Part shown: piece by piece, positions 54,091-64,000 of the stretch | How the letters are laid out: each line of letters begins with the position of its first letter | Position numbering within the stretch: the first letter of the stretch is position 1 | Assembly: GCA_037783415.1 (NCBI GenBank) | Contig: JAZGTN010000046.1 | Location: 2,858,501-2,922,500 of the forward strand | Direction: 5' to 3' | DNA from: Leptasterias polaris | Lineage: Eukaryota > Echinodermata > Asteroidea > Forcipulatida > Asteriidae | DNA length: 64,000 nt | Made by a program: the position numbers and the translations under genes | The notes under the pieces: generated by a model | Databases searched by the model: none | The model's input: the letters and a program-made list of their open reading frames with translations, nothing else | What the model was told of the DNA's origin: nothing

Positions 54091-54984
54091 GTGAAAGATA
54101 CCACTCTTAAAAAAGAGTTTTCAGAGTTTGGGGTAGACAAGTTTCTGTGTCTATTTTGTGTTTATTGTTAAACATTTTCAAACGACAAGGGTCTATGTGT
54201 GAGTTATATGAAACAAATACTAAATGTATTTTGTTCGTGCATCGGTGAATAATATGGCTTCTCCATATCACTTGGCTTTGCCTCGTGAAATGGAATAGTC
54301 CAGATTTCACCTTGTGATTATATTCTGTGACAATGGTTTTAGATAAAGGATGTTGATGTACATTTGATGAAATATCTGCTTGAAAACCAGTAGGCCCTAT
54401 AACTCAAATCAGCATTAACATAGCACACTCAGTTTTATAAAACTGGAAAACATTAATTGGGAAGATAACTTGATATTTGTACTTTTTACAAAAACTTTGT
54501 GTGTAAAACCTAAAAAGATTTTTTCCAGCAATCAAAAAGCATAATACTGATATAAAAAAAATACATTAATTAAATTTGTTTCATATCGAGTTTAAAGTCT
54601 CACTATTAAGAGAAACAATAATTTCCCTTAAAGAAATAAAAAAATTAGTTGCATCAGCTTTAGTTAAAAATCTGAAAATGTATGTGAAGATTTAATCATG
54701 CTTGTGTGCTTGTTTACAACTACACTGTGGTATGCATTGATCCATGAGGCACCTGTTACATTAAGCAGCCAATCAGGATCTTGAAGAAGCCTAAGAAATA
54801 AAAGAAACACGTATCGTTATGGTTGTAAGTTAAAGATACGATCATACATTGGTAAGAACTCCTAGAAAAATTAATGACCATGAAAAACTTGTAGTGACAA
54901 GCACTGCAGCTGTTGATAGTATACAAATATTGACTGCTTCGAGTGCTATGGTTAAAACTATGACTCCCGAGGTTCTATTTTCCC

Positions 54985-55530
54985 CGAGGCTCCGGGGATA
55001 CAATACAATAAATATATTTATAGAGCGCTGTTACTCATCAACTAGATGGTTTCACAGCGCTGAACAGAGTCCAGAAAGAAAAAAAGAAAAAAGAAAAATA
55101 AAAAATAACAAAATAATACAGTTAAATGTTGGTCATTGTTCAAAGAGATGAGTTTTTAGAGCTGTCTTGAAAGTATCCAAGGAAGGGGAGCAGCGGATGA
55201 ACTGTGGAAGCCCATTCCAGAGTTGAGGAGCATGTGCCTGGAATGCATGGTCACCAGCTGTGCTGCATGTTCTGGGCACATGGAGTAAGGTAGTGTCTAA
55301 ACTTGAGCGGAGTCCAGGTCTACCAGAGTGATGTGGAATGATGAGAGAGCCGAGATAATTTGGGGCTTTGTTATGAAGGCACTTATACACAACAGTCAGA
55401 ATTTTGAATATTATCCGTTGCTTGATTGGGAGCCAATGTAATTGCTTCAGCAAAGGGGTGACATGATCGTATTTCCTTGACCTGAAGATAAGTTTTGCAG
55501 CACGATTTTGAACCCGCTGGAGATCACCTT
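54985..55530 (-). mobile_element. 5'-truncated non-LTR retrotransposon fragment
   Basis: Minus-strand coding remnant followed by an A-rich segment and the tail GAGCGCTCTATAAATATATT (inverse of AATATATTTATAGAGCGC, 55010), typical of retroposon 3' ends in these genomes. Inserted in the loop of the foldback above. Confidence 0.8.
55133..55453 (-). pseudogene. Non-LTR retrotransposon polyprotein C-terminus
   Basis: Encodes LHWLPIKQRIIFKILTVVYK, LHNKAPNYL, RSSLDTTLLHVPR and APQLWNGLPQFIR to LKTHLFEQ. The LHWLPxxxRIxFKI...APxLWNxLP pattern is the common C-terminus of CR1/RTE/L2-like ORF2 proteins. Only about 106 codons remain. Confidence 0.9.
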
Positions 55531-55849
55531 GGGAGTCGTAGTTTTAACCATAACTCGAGTAAAAGCAGTCAATATTTGTTTTATACCACCCCAATAAACT
55601 ATTTATCATCCTCGTACACGTAACGTTCGTACGCGCATTTCAGATACACAGTTGCACAACTGATTGGGTTCGAGGTGGGTAAAAAAGACGTCTGGGTACT
55701 GCATGCCATGTGATAGTTCATTGTTTGCCATGTGATAGTACCGCGCGCGACGCGCCGGGTTTCTAGTAAAACTAAGACATATCATGTGACGCGCTCTAAA
55801 CCAATCAAAAGGCAGAATATTTGTAAGGGGTGTTATAATATAAACTATT

Positions 55850-56130
55850 TATAGAAAGGTTTCACTTCGAAGTAATATGGTTTGGATAATTTTTTCACCC
55901 CAAAACATTTGAAGCTGAGAAAAAAGATTTATGCATGAATCGTTTCTCAGATTTCTGAGGGTTGGTTTCTGTTCGTGAATGCTGCGGCCGGAGATGTGGT
56001 AGGTACCCGCTGTCACCTCGCTGAACAAGGATGGATTCAATGTTCGTGTGAAAATACTGCGACAGTTTTTGTTGCTGTTTTCCCAGTAAGCAGACACCGT
56101 ATTTAGCAGACAATTTCACATGTGACTTTT
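55850..56130. repeat. Dispersed repeat family R, uninterrupted copy
   Basis: Contains ATGCATGAATCGTTTCTCAG, ATTTCTGAGGGTTGG, CTGCGGCCGGAGATGTGG and GATGGATTCAATGTTCGTGT. It shows the empty hAT target, CAGAAATC in single copy on the minus strand (about 55945-55955). Confidence 0.8.
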
Positions 56131-56298
56131 ATTGCATCTTGTTTGTATTGTTTTGCCTAGAGGTCAGCAAAACCAAATCTATGACCCAAACTTGAAGTCG
56201 TTAACTGGAAGGTTCAACTTGACTGTGATTTCTAAACAACATTTTGCAAGTTGTACATGTACATGGACGTACCAAAAAAATTACATGTATCTGTTGCT

Positions 56299-56669
56299 TT
56301 TAAAGGTGCTGTATACGTTTGGTAATTGGAGCTTACTGATTGTGTTAATCCTATATAAATGTAGGTATATACAATAAAACTAACCTGTGAAAATTTCACT
56401 TCAAAAGGTGGTCGCGTTTTTGAGATATCACCGAAAAACCGGAGCGAATATTTCCACACAGGAAGAATATTCCCTATAGGAATACACAATCTGAGAAGAT
56501 TTACGGCTGTAACGCTTCTCAGATTCAAATTTTGGGGGATAAAAAGTGATTTCGAAGTGAAAAGTTTCTCAAAATGCATTATACTATCCAAAGCTGCTGT
56601 ACTTCTTACCAAGTAAGTTTTTATTGCCATTAATTTTCAGTCATTACCAAACGTATACAGACCCCTTAA
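56299..56669. mobile_element. TTAA-bounded MITE family C copy 2 (complete)
   Basis: Left TTAAAGGTGCTGTATACGTT then TGGTAATT; right CATTACCAAACGTATACAGA then CCCCTTAA. The interior has AAACTAACCTGTGAAA and GGTCGCGTTTTTGAGATATC. Complete counterpart of 34079-34449. Confidence 0.9.
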
Positions 56670-57772
56670 AGAAAATAAATACACTACTATTACACAAGAA
56701 AGATATTTGCAGTGTCCCAGTGTGAATATTTTCACCCATGATAGAAACATGTATAACAGCTTTGGCAGCAGCTGTGAAAATAAATATGAAGATGGCGTTC
56801 TCCCTTAACAGTGGTCCGCTGGCCAAATGCCAGTTAAAACACCCGAGGACCAGTCAAAGTTTTCTCCGAGTGGTCGGGCAGTGTTGAAAAGCAGCCCTAT
56901 TTCTTGAATTACACAGACTAGTGAAAAAGCTGATGGTGGACTACAATAGATAGTTCCCAGTAGACGCCATCTTTACGGGCAAATCGCATTTTGGCTTGCA
57001 GGCGCGTCAAGCGCTCAAATTATTAACGCAGCCGCGTCGTTTACTAACCAATCACGCAATGAGTTTTGTGAAATGTGCGCGTGCTGCACGCCGTTCTCAC
57101 GCGTAACGCATGACTGTGTGTTCCAAATTGCCCGTAAAGATGGCCGACTTAGTCATACTGCAACCTATCTATAGTAAAATGACAACCTAACTGGTCCTGC
57201 TGGCCAGTTACTACAAAGGTTAGGGGCAAAGTACACCTTTGGTTTTTGGAACCGTTCGATTGTTTTAATCCTATACAATAAAACAAATCTGTGAAAAATT
57301 CATATAACAGGTGGTAGTATTTTTAAGATATCACCAAAAATCTGGAGCGATTATCAGTGTTGTCATCACTAGCCCAAATTTAGTGCCGGCTAATTTTCTG
57401 CTTGGGAACGTAGTATCGCGGGGTATCGCGCCTTATGGCCGGGGGTCCAGAGCCCACCTCGGTCTCATCACAGTTGCCATTAACAGCCCACCATCTAAAC
57501 ATGTCTAAAACGCTAAGTTTTAAAAGTACAATCAAAGTACGATCAATTTTTCCCACTTATAAACATCCCATACTACTCCAACCTATTTTTTCCCTTACAT
57601 CTGGCAAATTATTATGATACATGCCAGGGCTCACCAAATGATGACTTTGTCCAGATAATATGGTTTAAAAATGGCAAAAAAAAACCAGGGTAACAAAAAT
57701 ACGTTGAAGTTCGTCGTGCTTGGGTGCCGCCATCTTATTTATGATTCGCTGCCTGTTGATCGTGAGAAGTCA
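56670..57772. other. Spacer with repeat fragments, no gene recognised
   Basis: 56940-57175 has weak inverted ends around ATAGATAGTT and AACCTATCTATAG with ATGGCCGAC/GACGCCATC-like arms, perhaps an old foldback. 57230-57350 resembles the internal part of family C (AATCCTATACAATAAAAC, TTTAAGATATCACC). No coding signal. Confidence 0.45.
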
Positions 57773-57983
57773 GGGCACCCGGCTGATCTACTAAGTTATA
57801 AATATGTATGAGGTGACGCCGCGCGATATACTGTAGCTTGAGACTTGCCCATCTAATGAATATGTAAGCACCCTTGACGTTGCATATAGCTTCACAAGTT
57901 GCATGTTCATTGGTTGAGTGACGTAAGTTAGTGCGCGACGTCACCTTATGCATATTTATTAATTGGCAGATCAGCCGGGCGCC
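57773..57983. mobile_element. Foldback MITE-like element with ~45-bp arms
   Basis: Left GGGCACCCGGCTGATCTACT with AAATATGTATGAGGTGACGC; right GCGACGTCACCTTATGCATA with GGCAGATCAGCCGGGCGCC. 211 bp. Confidence 0.9.
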
Positions 57984-58677
57984 TTGAAGAAAGACCGTTG
58001 GTTATAGTGGACGCTGCGCGTAGCAGACAGACTTTTTGGTCTCTCTGGCATCATGCAGGCCGAATGTTGTGATCAATGGTGTGTGCAAAGCCACAATACG
58101 GTACAAAATGAACGGGACAAAATAAATTACGACGCACGCAAATGAGAAGTTATCAGTGAGTAAAATTTTGTCAGATATTGTTAGGAATGGATACTAAAAC
58201 CAAACAGAACCCGATGTATTTTGTTGTATATCCTGGAATTTATTGTTGGCTTCTGATGACAAAATAATTTAATATTCAGCATTTTGGTCGAATTTAGTGC
58301 TGGTCGGTAAAAGCTTTAGCAAGGCTAAGTCCCGGTCGGGTAGCTCAGAGTGCCGGCAGGTCCGACCGGCACCGACCGGCGTAGTGACAACGCTGGCGAT
58401 TATGTCCACGCAAGAAAACAAAATCTGGTATTGAAATACACAATCTGAGAAACTTTTCTGCATGACATATTTCTCAGATTGAAAAGTTGTTGAATATCTT
58501 TGTCTAAAACCACATTCCTTAGAAGGGAATCTTTTCTCAAATTGTTATACATTATTAACAGCTTCTTACCATGGTCATTAATTTTTGGAGTAATTACCAA
58601 AAGTATATCCTCTCTTTAAGGGGCAAACCCTGGAAGACTTCAGTACGATACAGATATACACAAACAATACTTACAGA

Positions 58678-60597
58678 TCAGTTGTTACTCGGATTACCAA
58701 AATCAAAGACACCAAATGGATTATCATCAAAGAGAGGCTGAGTGCCGGCAGGTTTCTGTCCTATCTTCACATCGCCAAGTCCGAAGGGATCTGTCCGTAC
58801 ACCAGAAATATCATTACTACCATTGGATTGGTGAGCCGTGTTAACTGTGGCAAAAGTTCTGTGGTACGTGGATGATGTTGATGAGGATGGTGATGAAAAG
58901 GATGCAGATGACGTCATGATTGAGGTTGCAATGCATGTTGGGTTTGTGACAGTCTCGGCCTGAGGCCCAGCCTTTTGTGGCAAGACAAAGACCTTCTTGA
59001 CAGTGGGCGACCCTCTCAGGAAGGGATCGTCTGCAAAAGGGTCATCAGCGACAGGGATGATCGGGACGGCAGCAAGCTTGCTAAGAGAGGGATTAGATGA
59101 GGAGGTAGTCATGTGGTTGTGAGCACGACGATGCATGAGAAAAGAGTCTGGTACCGGAGCTGAACTGGAGAGAATGTCGATTGTGTTGTGAGTGTCTGAA
59201 AGAGGAGCATGGAGTCGGGATGCCGTCCTGGAAGAGTCGATGTTCTTGGCGAGGCTCACTTGTGTGGATGATGTTGCTGTATTATGGCAGGAAGATTGGG
59301 ATGACTGTAGAGGTGAAGGGGGTAATGAGTTTGACAGTGCCGGGGTAGAGGTATCTGTTTTGCTTGTGGGTGAAGCTAATGACGTGTGGGGAGTTGGGAT
59401 GGCATTGTCCACGGTTAGGTTATGGATAACAGGGGGACTCTGCTCCCGTCCTGGAGAGGACAGATTCCCCGTGCTATTCGAATGGGTTGAAGCGAAATCC
59501 GAAATGGAGTTTGCTGCGCCCTCGTCATTGCCATGCAGGTTATTGTCAATGTCTAACGAAGCCAGGTTGGAAGGTAATGAGGAAGGATTTCTTGTTAGGG
59601 ATGGTGCTGTTATAGTGTTAGCAGTTACTGGGGTTGTTCTTAATTGGTCTCCCTCAGAGCCTACTGATAGATTAGGGGACGCAAAGGAATGGGATTTGAC
59701 ACGAGGGGGTATGGGAAGAGGAGAAGTGCCCTCCGAGGCAGACAGGCTACTTCTTGATCTCCGCGGAGGGGGAGGAGGAACATCTCCGACATCGTCCAAA
59801 TTTAAACTGATACCCATATTCTGGCCAAGGATTTCTGCTGGCAAAGGCGGTGGTGGGCCTTGAGGAGAGGGTAGGCTGAAATCGTCAGTGATGTCAAATG
59901 TTTTTGTGAGATCGAGTGACATTGGCGGTAAATTACCCGAGTTACTTGCTGCATTAGGTGCCGCCCCTGGGTTGAATTCAGGAACTTTGACCTCACCGGG
60001 TTTAGCCATCTTGAACCCTGCAAATGGGTCTTTCTTCTTGGGGTCCTTGGTCTCAGCGCCTTGTCCCAGAAGACCGATAGAACCAAAAGGGTCGGGCTTC
60101 TTGACTTGCCCATTCTTTTCAACTGGCTTAGGGTGGACCTGCTGAGGCTGGAGGGTAAAAGCATCAAAGGAGTTGGCTGTGGTGGTAGTAGTGCCGCCAA
60201 AGAGATCATGTTGTTGTTGTTGATGTTGTTGCTGCTGCTGCGGCTGCTGCTGAGGCTGCTGCTGCATCCCCATGGATCCCTGACCCATGCCCATAGGTGC
60301 TTGCCCCATGCCCATAGGTGCTTGCCCCATGCCCATTGGTGCTTGCCCGAAACCCATGGCTGGCTGGCCCATTCCCATCGACGCTTGGCCCATACCCATT
60401 CCCATGGGCGCCTGGCTGAATGGCTGCTGCTGGAACCCACCACTCATACCAGGTTGTGACATGCCAAATCCACCCATGCCTCCTCCAAATGGATTTGTCG
60501 CTGCTGGAGCAGGCTGGGGCGGGGCAGTGAAGGTATCCTTAAATTCTTTAAAGAGGTCATCCGATGGTTTGGCAGAGCTTGCAGGGGCAGCTAGTAC
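58678..60597 (-). CDS. Adaptor-like gene, large 3' coding exon
   Basis: Acceptor TTTTTTATCCAG at 60598, then an open frame of about 640 codons to TGA at 58678-58680 (ends FGNPSNN). Codon-level order (long open frame against many interrupted others) and the DPF motifs support it. A strong donor GTAAGT follows the stop by 3 bases, so there may be an intron in the 3' UTR. An AATAAA is at 58239-58244. The long plus-strand frame 59192-59863 is its shadow. Confidence 0.9.
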   Translation of the reverse strand, partial: VLAAPASSAKPSDDLFKEFKDTFTAPPQPAPAATNPFGGGMGGFGMSQPGMSGGFQQQPFSQAPMGMGMGQASMGMGQPAMGFGQAPMGMGQAPMGMGQAPMGMGQGSMGMQQQPQQQPQQQQQHQQQQHDLFGGTTTTTANSFDAFTLQPQQVHPKPVEKNGQVKKPDPFGSIGLLGQGAETKDPKKKDPFAGFKMAKPGEVKVPEFNPGAAPNAASNSGNLPPMSLDLTKTFDITDDFSLPSPQGPPPPLPAEILGQNMGISLNLDDVGDVPPPPPRRSRSSLSASEGTSPLPIPPRVKSHSFASPNLSVGSEGDQLRTTPVTANTITAPSLTRNPSSLPSNLASLDIDNNLHGNDEGAANSISDFASTHSNSTGNLSSPGREQSPPVIHNLTVDNAIPTPHTSLASPTSKTDTSTPALSNSLPPSPLQSSQSSCHNTATSSTQVSLAKNIDSSRTASRLHAPLSDTHNTIDILSSSAPVPDSFLMHRRAHNHMTTSSSNPSLSKLAAVPIIPVADDPFADDPFLRGSPTVKKVFVLPQKAGPQAETVTNPTCIATSIMTSSASFSSPSSSTSSTYHRTFATVNTAHQSNGSNDISGVRTDPFGLGDVKIGQKPAGTQPLFDDNPFGVFDFGNPSNN

Positions 60598-62468
60598 CTG
60601 GATAAAAAAGAAAGTGGTAATATCATCAACTTAAAGGGTTTGTTGCAGAGCTTGCAGGGGCAGCTAGTACCTGAATAAAAAAGAAAGTGGTAATATCATC
60701 AACTTAAAGGGTTTGTTAATTAATGGCAGAAATGATATTTGCCCCTCGAAAAAAAGTAGAAAACTTAAGCGCGGGAGTAACCCGAGGTATGACACAAATG
60801 CAGGAAGGCTCCAATAAATACTGGCACACCAGTAAGCCAAAAGTTTAATAACAATATAACTTAAAAATCAACACTGAAGTACCAGTTTTTGTTGCAATTT
60901 TTGTTGATTTTGGCGCTATATAAATGTCTTCTGATTGATTGACTAGTGCCTCAGATAACCAGTCCATGTTGTGACGCAAAAAATACGTCACAAAACATAC
61001 TTGACGAAGATTGTTTATCTTTGTTGCTATGCATTTTCCACTGTCTTGTTTTGATGGAGTCTGTTGGACTTATTTCCATTGTGGTCCTTAAACACACTCT
61101 TTAGAGTGAAACTTGTTTACTTAAAGGTTAAATACAGGATTGGTAAACTGGATAGATCAATGTTTTAACTTTGTGTGCCTCAACATAAACATGAAAAATC
61201 AAATCTGTGAATATTTTGGCTCAATCCCTCATCAGAGTCAGGAGAAAATACTGAAAAAATATGCAAATTTTTTTAAGCGCGAATGCATTGTTTTTACATT
61301 CCATTATTACAGCCGAAATTAAAATTTGAATCTTCAAGTTCTATTTCCTCCACTTTGGCAGCGTTTCAGACAGAAATATTGCTATGGGAGACTGGTACTG
61401 ACATGAATTTTATGATAAGTGAACTTTAAAGGGTGTTTGAAATATTGGTAAGAGTCAACATATACTTTATCACAGATTCAGGCATAACTTACATGATGGC
61501 ATAAAGATTGTCATGGTGGAAAACTCCCTTTGAAATATTTTTGCTTGAAATTCTACAGTTTTTGAGAAACGAGTAAAACTCAATGTTTGAAAACAGTGAA
61601 ATCATTTAAGGTTTTTCCCCACTTTTTTCTCATGATTCCAATGACCGATTGAGCTTAAATTTTCACAGGTTTGTTATTTCATGTATGTCACGTGAAGTGT
61701 GGATACTGGTCTTTGACAATTACCATTGTTACCAATGGCTTTAAGTCTAATACGAATAAACTTTTTTTTAATGAATACCAATACTACATGTATATTTTAC
61801 ACGTTGCCTTCAAATCTCATAAAATTTTACTGTTTGGAAGTGTTCCTTATCCTTATTAAGCGTTGTTCATGCAATAAAACACCTTTAGTGTAACATAATT
61901 AGTGAATGGTGTTGTATATACCCAATGTTTATTGTGGACAGGAGGAGTGGACTAAAACACGGCACATCACAGCAGCACTCTGATTGGCAAATAGTTTAGC
62001 ATGTGATTGCGAGTACGTACTGTGACTTGAAATAAGACTAGCGGAACACGTCGGCCATTTAGTGGAGTCAAACAGAAGCCTAACATTTCTAATGGATCAT
62101 TATATTCTACTTTTAAAACATCTTTCCGACCGTGTTCATTTCATATCAAACGCTTTTTATAGCCCAAAGCGCCCAATCCAAAGACATCGTGTACCTTTAA
62201 TGAAACAAATAAATACCTGAACTTCTCCAAAGAGATCTGCAGAGGGTGCAGGTTGCACTGGGGCAGCCGCAGGGGCAGGGACAGGAACCTGCCGAGGGGC
62301 GGCACGGGGTGCAGCCTGAGGGGGACGTAGTGGTGGAGGGGGCTGTAGTGGAGGGGATGATGTGGCCGGGGCAAATGGGTCCGTTGTGGTAGTAGCAGCG
62401 CCAGCACCGGGGCTGAAGGGGTCTGCGTCAGGGGAGTTAAGGTCAAACTGCTCCATGGCTGTAATACC
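58678..62468 (-). CDS. DPF/NPF-motif endocytic adaptor-like protein, 3' part of gene (Disabled-like?)
   Basis: Two exons give about 720 residues of low-complexity, motif-rich protein with no globular domain. Exon 62217-62468 encodes MEQFDLNSPDADPFSP, TTDPFAPA, a Pro/Ala-rich run and SADLFGEVQ. Exon 58678-60597 encodes DDLFKEFKDTF, TNPFGG, seven or so MGMGQ/AP repeats, a polyQ tract, HDLFGG, DPFGSIGLLG, KDPFAGFKM, PPPPPRRSRSS (SH3-ligand type), DDPFADDPFLRGSP, TDPFGLGD and a C-terminal FDDNPFGVFDFGN. DPF and DLF bind AP-2/clathrin; NPF binds EH domains. A clathrin-sorting adaptor such as Disabled is my best guess; epsin-related or AAK1-type tails are alternatives. The upstream globular domain lies outside the window. 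Confidence 0.7.
60572..60717. repeat. 73-bp tandem duplication across an acceptor site
   Basis: GCAGAGCTTGCAGGGGCAGC begins at 60572 and 60645. Both units run through CTAGTACCTG, AAAAAAGAAAGTGGTAATATC and TTAAAGGGTTTGTT with one base changed. The second unit repeats about 26 bp of coding start plus the acceptor and branch region. Confidence 0.95.
61426..61744. mobile_element. TTAA-type MITE, family A copy 4
   Basis: Starts TTAAAGGGTGTTTGAAATAT then TGGTAAG; ends CCATTGTTACCAATGGCTTTAA. The interior matches family A (CATAACTTACATGATGGCAT, TGGTGGAAAACTCCC) but is more diverged and lacks the CCTGCAGG centre. Confidence 0.85.
62217..62468 (-). CDS. Adaptor-like gene, internal exon
   Basis: Acceptor TTTTTTTCAG before GGTATTACAGCC, donor GTTCAG/GTATTT, 84 codons in phase with the 3' exon. 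Contains DPFSP, DPFAP and DLFG motifs. Confidence 0.9.
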
Positions 62469-62543
62469 CTGAAAAAAACAAAATAAAACCAAGACAATTA
62501 TTTGGGTCATTTTGGTTTCAAATCATTTGGTGTCGGGGAGCTC

Positions 62544-62895
62544 TTAAAGGGTGTGTACAACATTGGTAAGATTGAAAATATAAATGTTCACAGATTTGCA
62601 CACAACTTACATTGTATAAAGATGGTCATGGTGGAAAACTTCCCTTGAAATAGTTTTGCTTGGAATGCCATACTTTTTAGGAAATTAGTAAAACAATAAT
62701 CTTTATCCTGCAGGATAAAATCCGATGTTTGAATAAAAGTTAAAACATATAATGGGGTTTTTCACTGTTTTCTCATGACTCCGAAGATCGATTGAGCTTA
62801 AACTTTCAAAGGTTTGTTATTTCATGTATATGCTAGGTCACATCAAGTGTGGATACAGGTCTTTGGCAATTACCAATGCTGTACACACCCTTTAA
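62544..62895. mobile_element. TTAA-bounded MITE, family A copy 5
   Basis: Left TTAAAGGGTGTGTACAACAT, right ATGCTGTACACACCCTTTAA. Complete, with TATCCTGCAGGATA in the centre. Shares its right TTAA with copy 6. Confidence 0.95.
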
Positions 62896-63602
62896 ATGGT
62901 GTGTACAACATTGGTAAGATTGAAAATATAAATGTTCACAGATTTGCACATAACTTACATGGTATAAAGATGGTCATGGTGGAAAACTTCCCTTAAAATA
63001 GTTTTGCTTGAAATGCTATAATTTTTTTCGGAAACGAGTAAAACAATTAGTCTTTAAAGGCACCGGACACATTTGGTAATTACTCAAAATATATATTAGC
63101 ATACAAATTTACTTGGTAACGAGCAACGGAGAGCTGTTGATAGTATAAAACATTGTGAGAAACGACTCCCTCTGCAGTAACATAGTTTTTGAGAAAGAGG
63201 TAATTTCTCACTAAAATATTTGAATCTGAAAAAGACTTCAGCAGGCATCTGAAAGCACACAAATTTGTGCAACAAGGGTGTTTTTTCTTTCATTATTTTC
63301 TTGCAATTTCGATGACCAATTGAGCCCAAATTTTCACAGGTTTGTTATTTTATGCATGATGTTGGGATACACCAAGTGAGAATACTGGTCTTTGACAATT
63401 ACCAAACGTGTCCAGTGCCTTTAACACGCATGATAATATGCGATGTTTGAAAACGGGGGTTTTCACTGTTTTCTCATGACTCCGAAACAGATTTTACAAC
63501 TTTCACAGGCTTGTTATTTCATGTATGGGTTGGGTCAAATCAAGTGTGGATACTGGTTTTTGACAATTACCAATGTTGTACATATGCTTTAAACATTTAA
63601 AG
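62892..63602. mobile_element. TTAA-bounded MITE, family A copy 6, interrupted
   Basis: Begins TTAAATGGTGTGTACAACAT directly after copy 5 and ends ATGTTGTACATATGCTTTAA. The interior is cut at TCTTTAA by the family B element 63054-63424 and resumes with CACGCATGATAATATGCGAT. Confidence 0.92.
63054..63424. mobile_element. TTAA-bounded MITE, family B, nested in family A
   Basis: TTAAAGGCACCGGACACATT then TGGTAATTAC at the left; AATTACCAAACGTGTCCAGT then GCCTTTAA at the right. TTAA at both edges with a single TTA-type site in other family A copies at the same point, which supports TTAA target duplication. Confidence 0.95.
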
Positions 63603-64000
63603 AGGACATACATGTACACAAAAAAACTGTCTGTCAATTGTCAATGGTAGATGATACCAAATTATAAAACTAAATTAATTAGGCAAACAAATAATAATGA
63701 ACCCAAGCAATACCTGGCCATGTTAACAAGACACTATACCAAAACAACTGTTGAGAAATGCAAAACAAACCCACACAGCCGTACGGATCCGGTTTGTGGG
63801 GTACTGCTATTGTTGTTCTATTATTCCCTTTTCTGAAGAATTCCTAGTGGGGCCCAATTTTTCCTATTGAAATGACCTTGTGGGGTCCATTGTTCCATTG
63901 TTAAAAGTACCCCATAAGTATGCATGTGTAAGAACTTTTTAACTTACTGAAAAAAATTGTCACCATGTGCCGACAACGTACAGGAGGGACAGTGCAACCA
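63603..64000. other. Intron or 5' sequence of the adaptor-like gene, no feature recognised
   Basis: No exon of the adaptor-like gene could be identified here, although the minus-strand gene must continue to the right of the window. Confidence 0.4.

Larger units (their letters stand above)
54920..55581. mobile_element. Foldback element with ~50-bp arms, split by a LINE fragment
   Basis: Left arm ATACAAATATTGACTGCTTC with GAGTGCTATGGTTAAAACTA and TGACTCCC; right arm GGGAGTCGTAGTTTTAACCA with TAACTCGAGTAAAAGCAGTC and AATATTTGT. The intervening sequence is the LINE remnant below. Confidence 0.88.

Noticed and set aside
59192..59863. 223-codon plus-strand open frame
   Set aside because: It is antisense to the long adaptor-like exon, whose minus-strand reading has DPF/NPF motifs and proper splice borders. 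The plus frame has no recognisable domain.

Overview
This is a eukaryotic nuclear window: AT-rich, intron-containing and dense with repeats. The recognisable genes are metazoan and all on the minus strand. tRNA-derived SINEs, short TTAA-bounded palindromic elements and 5'-truncated non-LTR elements point to a marine invertebrate, most likely a deuterostome such as an echinoderm. That placement is inference; there is no diagnostic marker. No rRNA gene, confident functional tRNA gene, CRISPR array or operon is present.

Layout. (1) 3856-39982, minus: a HEATR1/UTP10-like gene (U3 snoRNP/SSU processome factor, BP28). 29 exon pieces with splice sites are recognised, from an ATG at 39982 to a TAA at 3856. 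The C-terminal half is nearly complete, but the copy is damaged: frameshifts in exons 1, 2 and 12, in-frame TAA codons in exons 9, 18 and 26, two partly duplicated exons, and no exons for roughly human residues 280-950. It is either an unprocessed pseudogene or allele, or an assembly with many uncorrected errors. (2) 45567-48446, minus: the catalytic part of a receptor-type tyrosine kinase resembling Tie/TEK, eight exons with one frameshift. The glycine-loop, transmembrane and ectodomain exons are not recognised. (3) 58678-62468, minus: the 3' part of a DPF/NPF-motif protein with Met-Gly-Gln repeats and polyQ, probably a clathrin-endocytosis adaptor (Disabled-like at best guess), continuing beyond the window.

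The rest is mobile and tandem DNA. A 3.88-kb hAT transposon (16324-20201) has 10-bp terminal inverted repeats, perfect 8-bp target duplications, subterminal hexamer arrays and a broken BED/hAT transposase; it sits in a HEATR1 intron. At least three related families of ~350-bp elements begin and end at TTAA and are often nested. Other foldback elements, six tRNA-Lys-like SINE heads, a second SINE family, two LINE 3' fragments and several minisatellites (25, 57, 60, 72, 89, ~125 and 131 bp) fill introns and spacers.

A recurring theme is short tandem duplication across exon-intron borders (9.4/10.3, 22.0/22.2, 27.8-28.2, 36.55-36.73 and 60.57-60.72 kb), each making extra copies of splice sites. 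The three genes have no obvious shared pathway (ribosome biogenesis, receptor signalling, endocytosis); their adjacency looks incidental.
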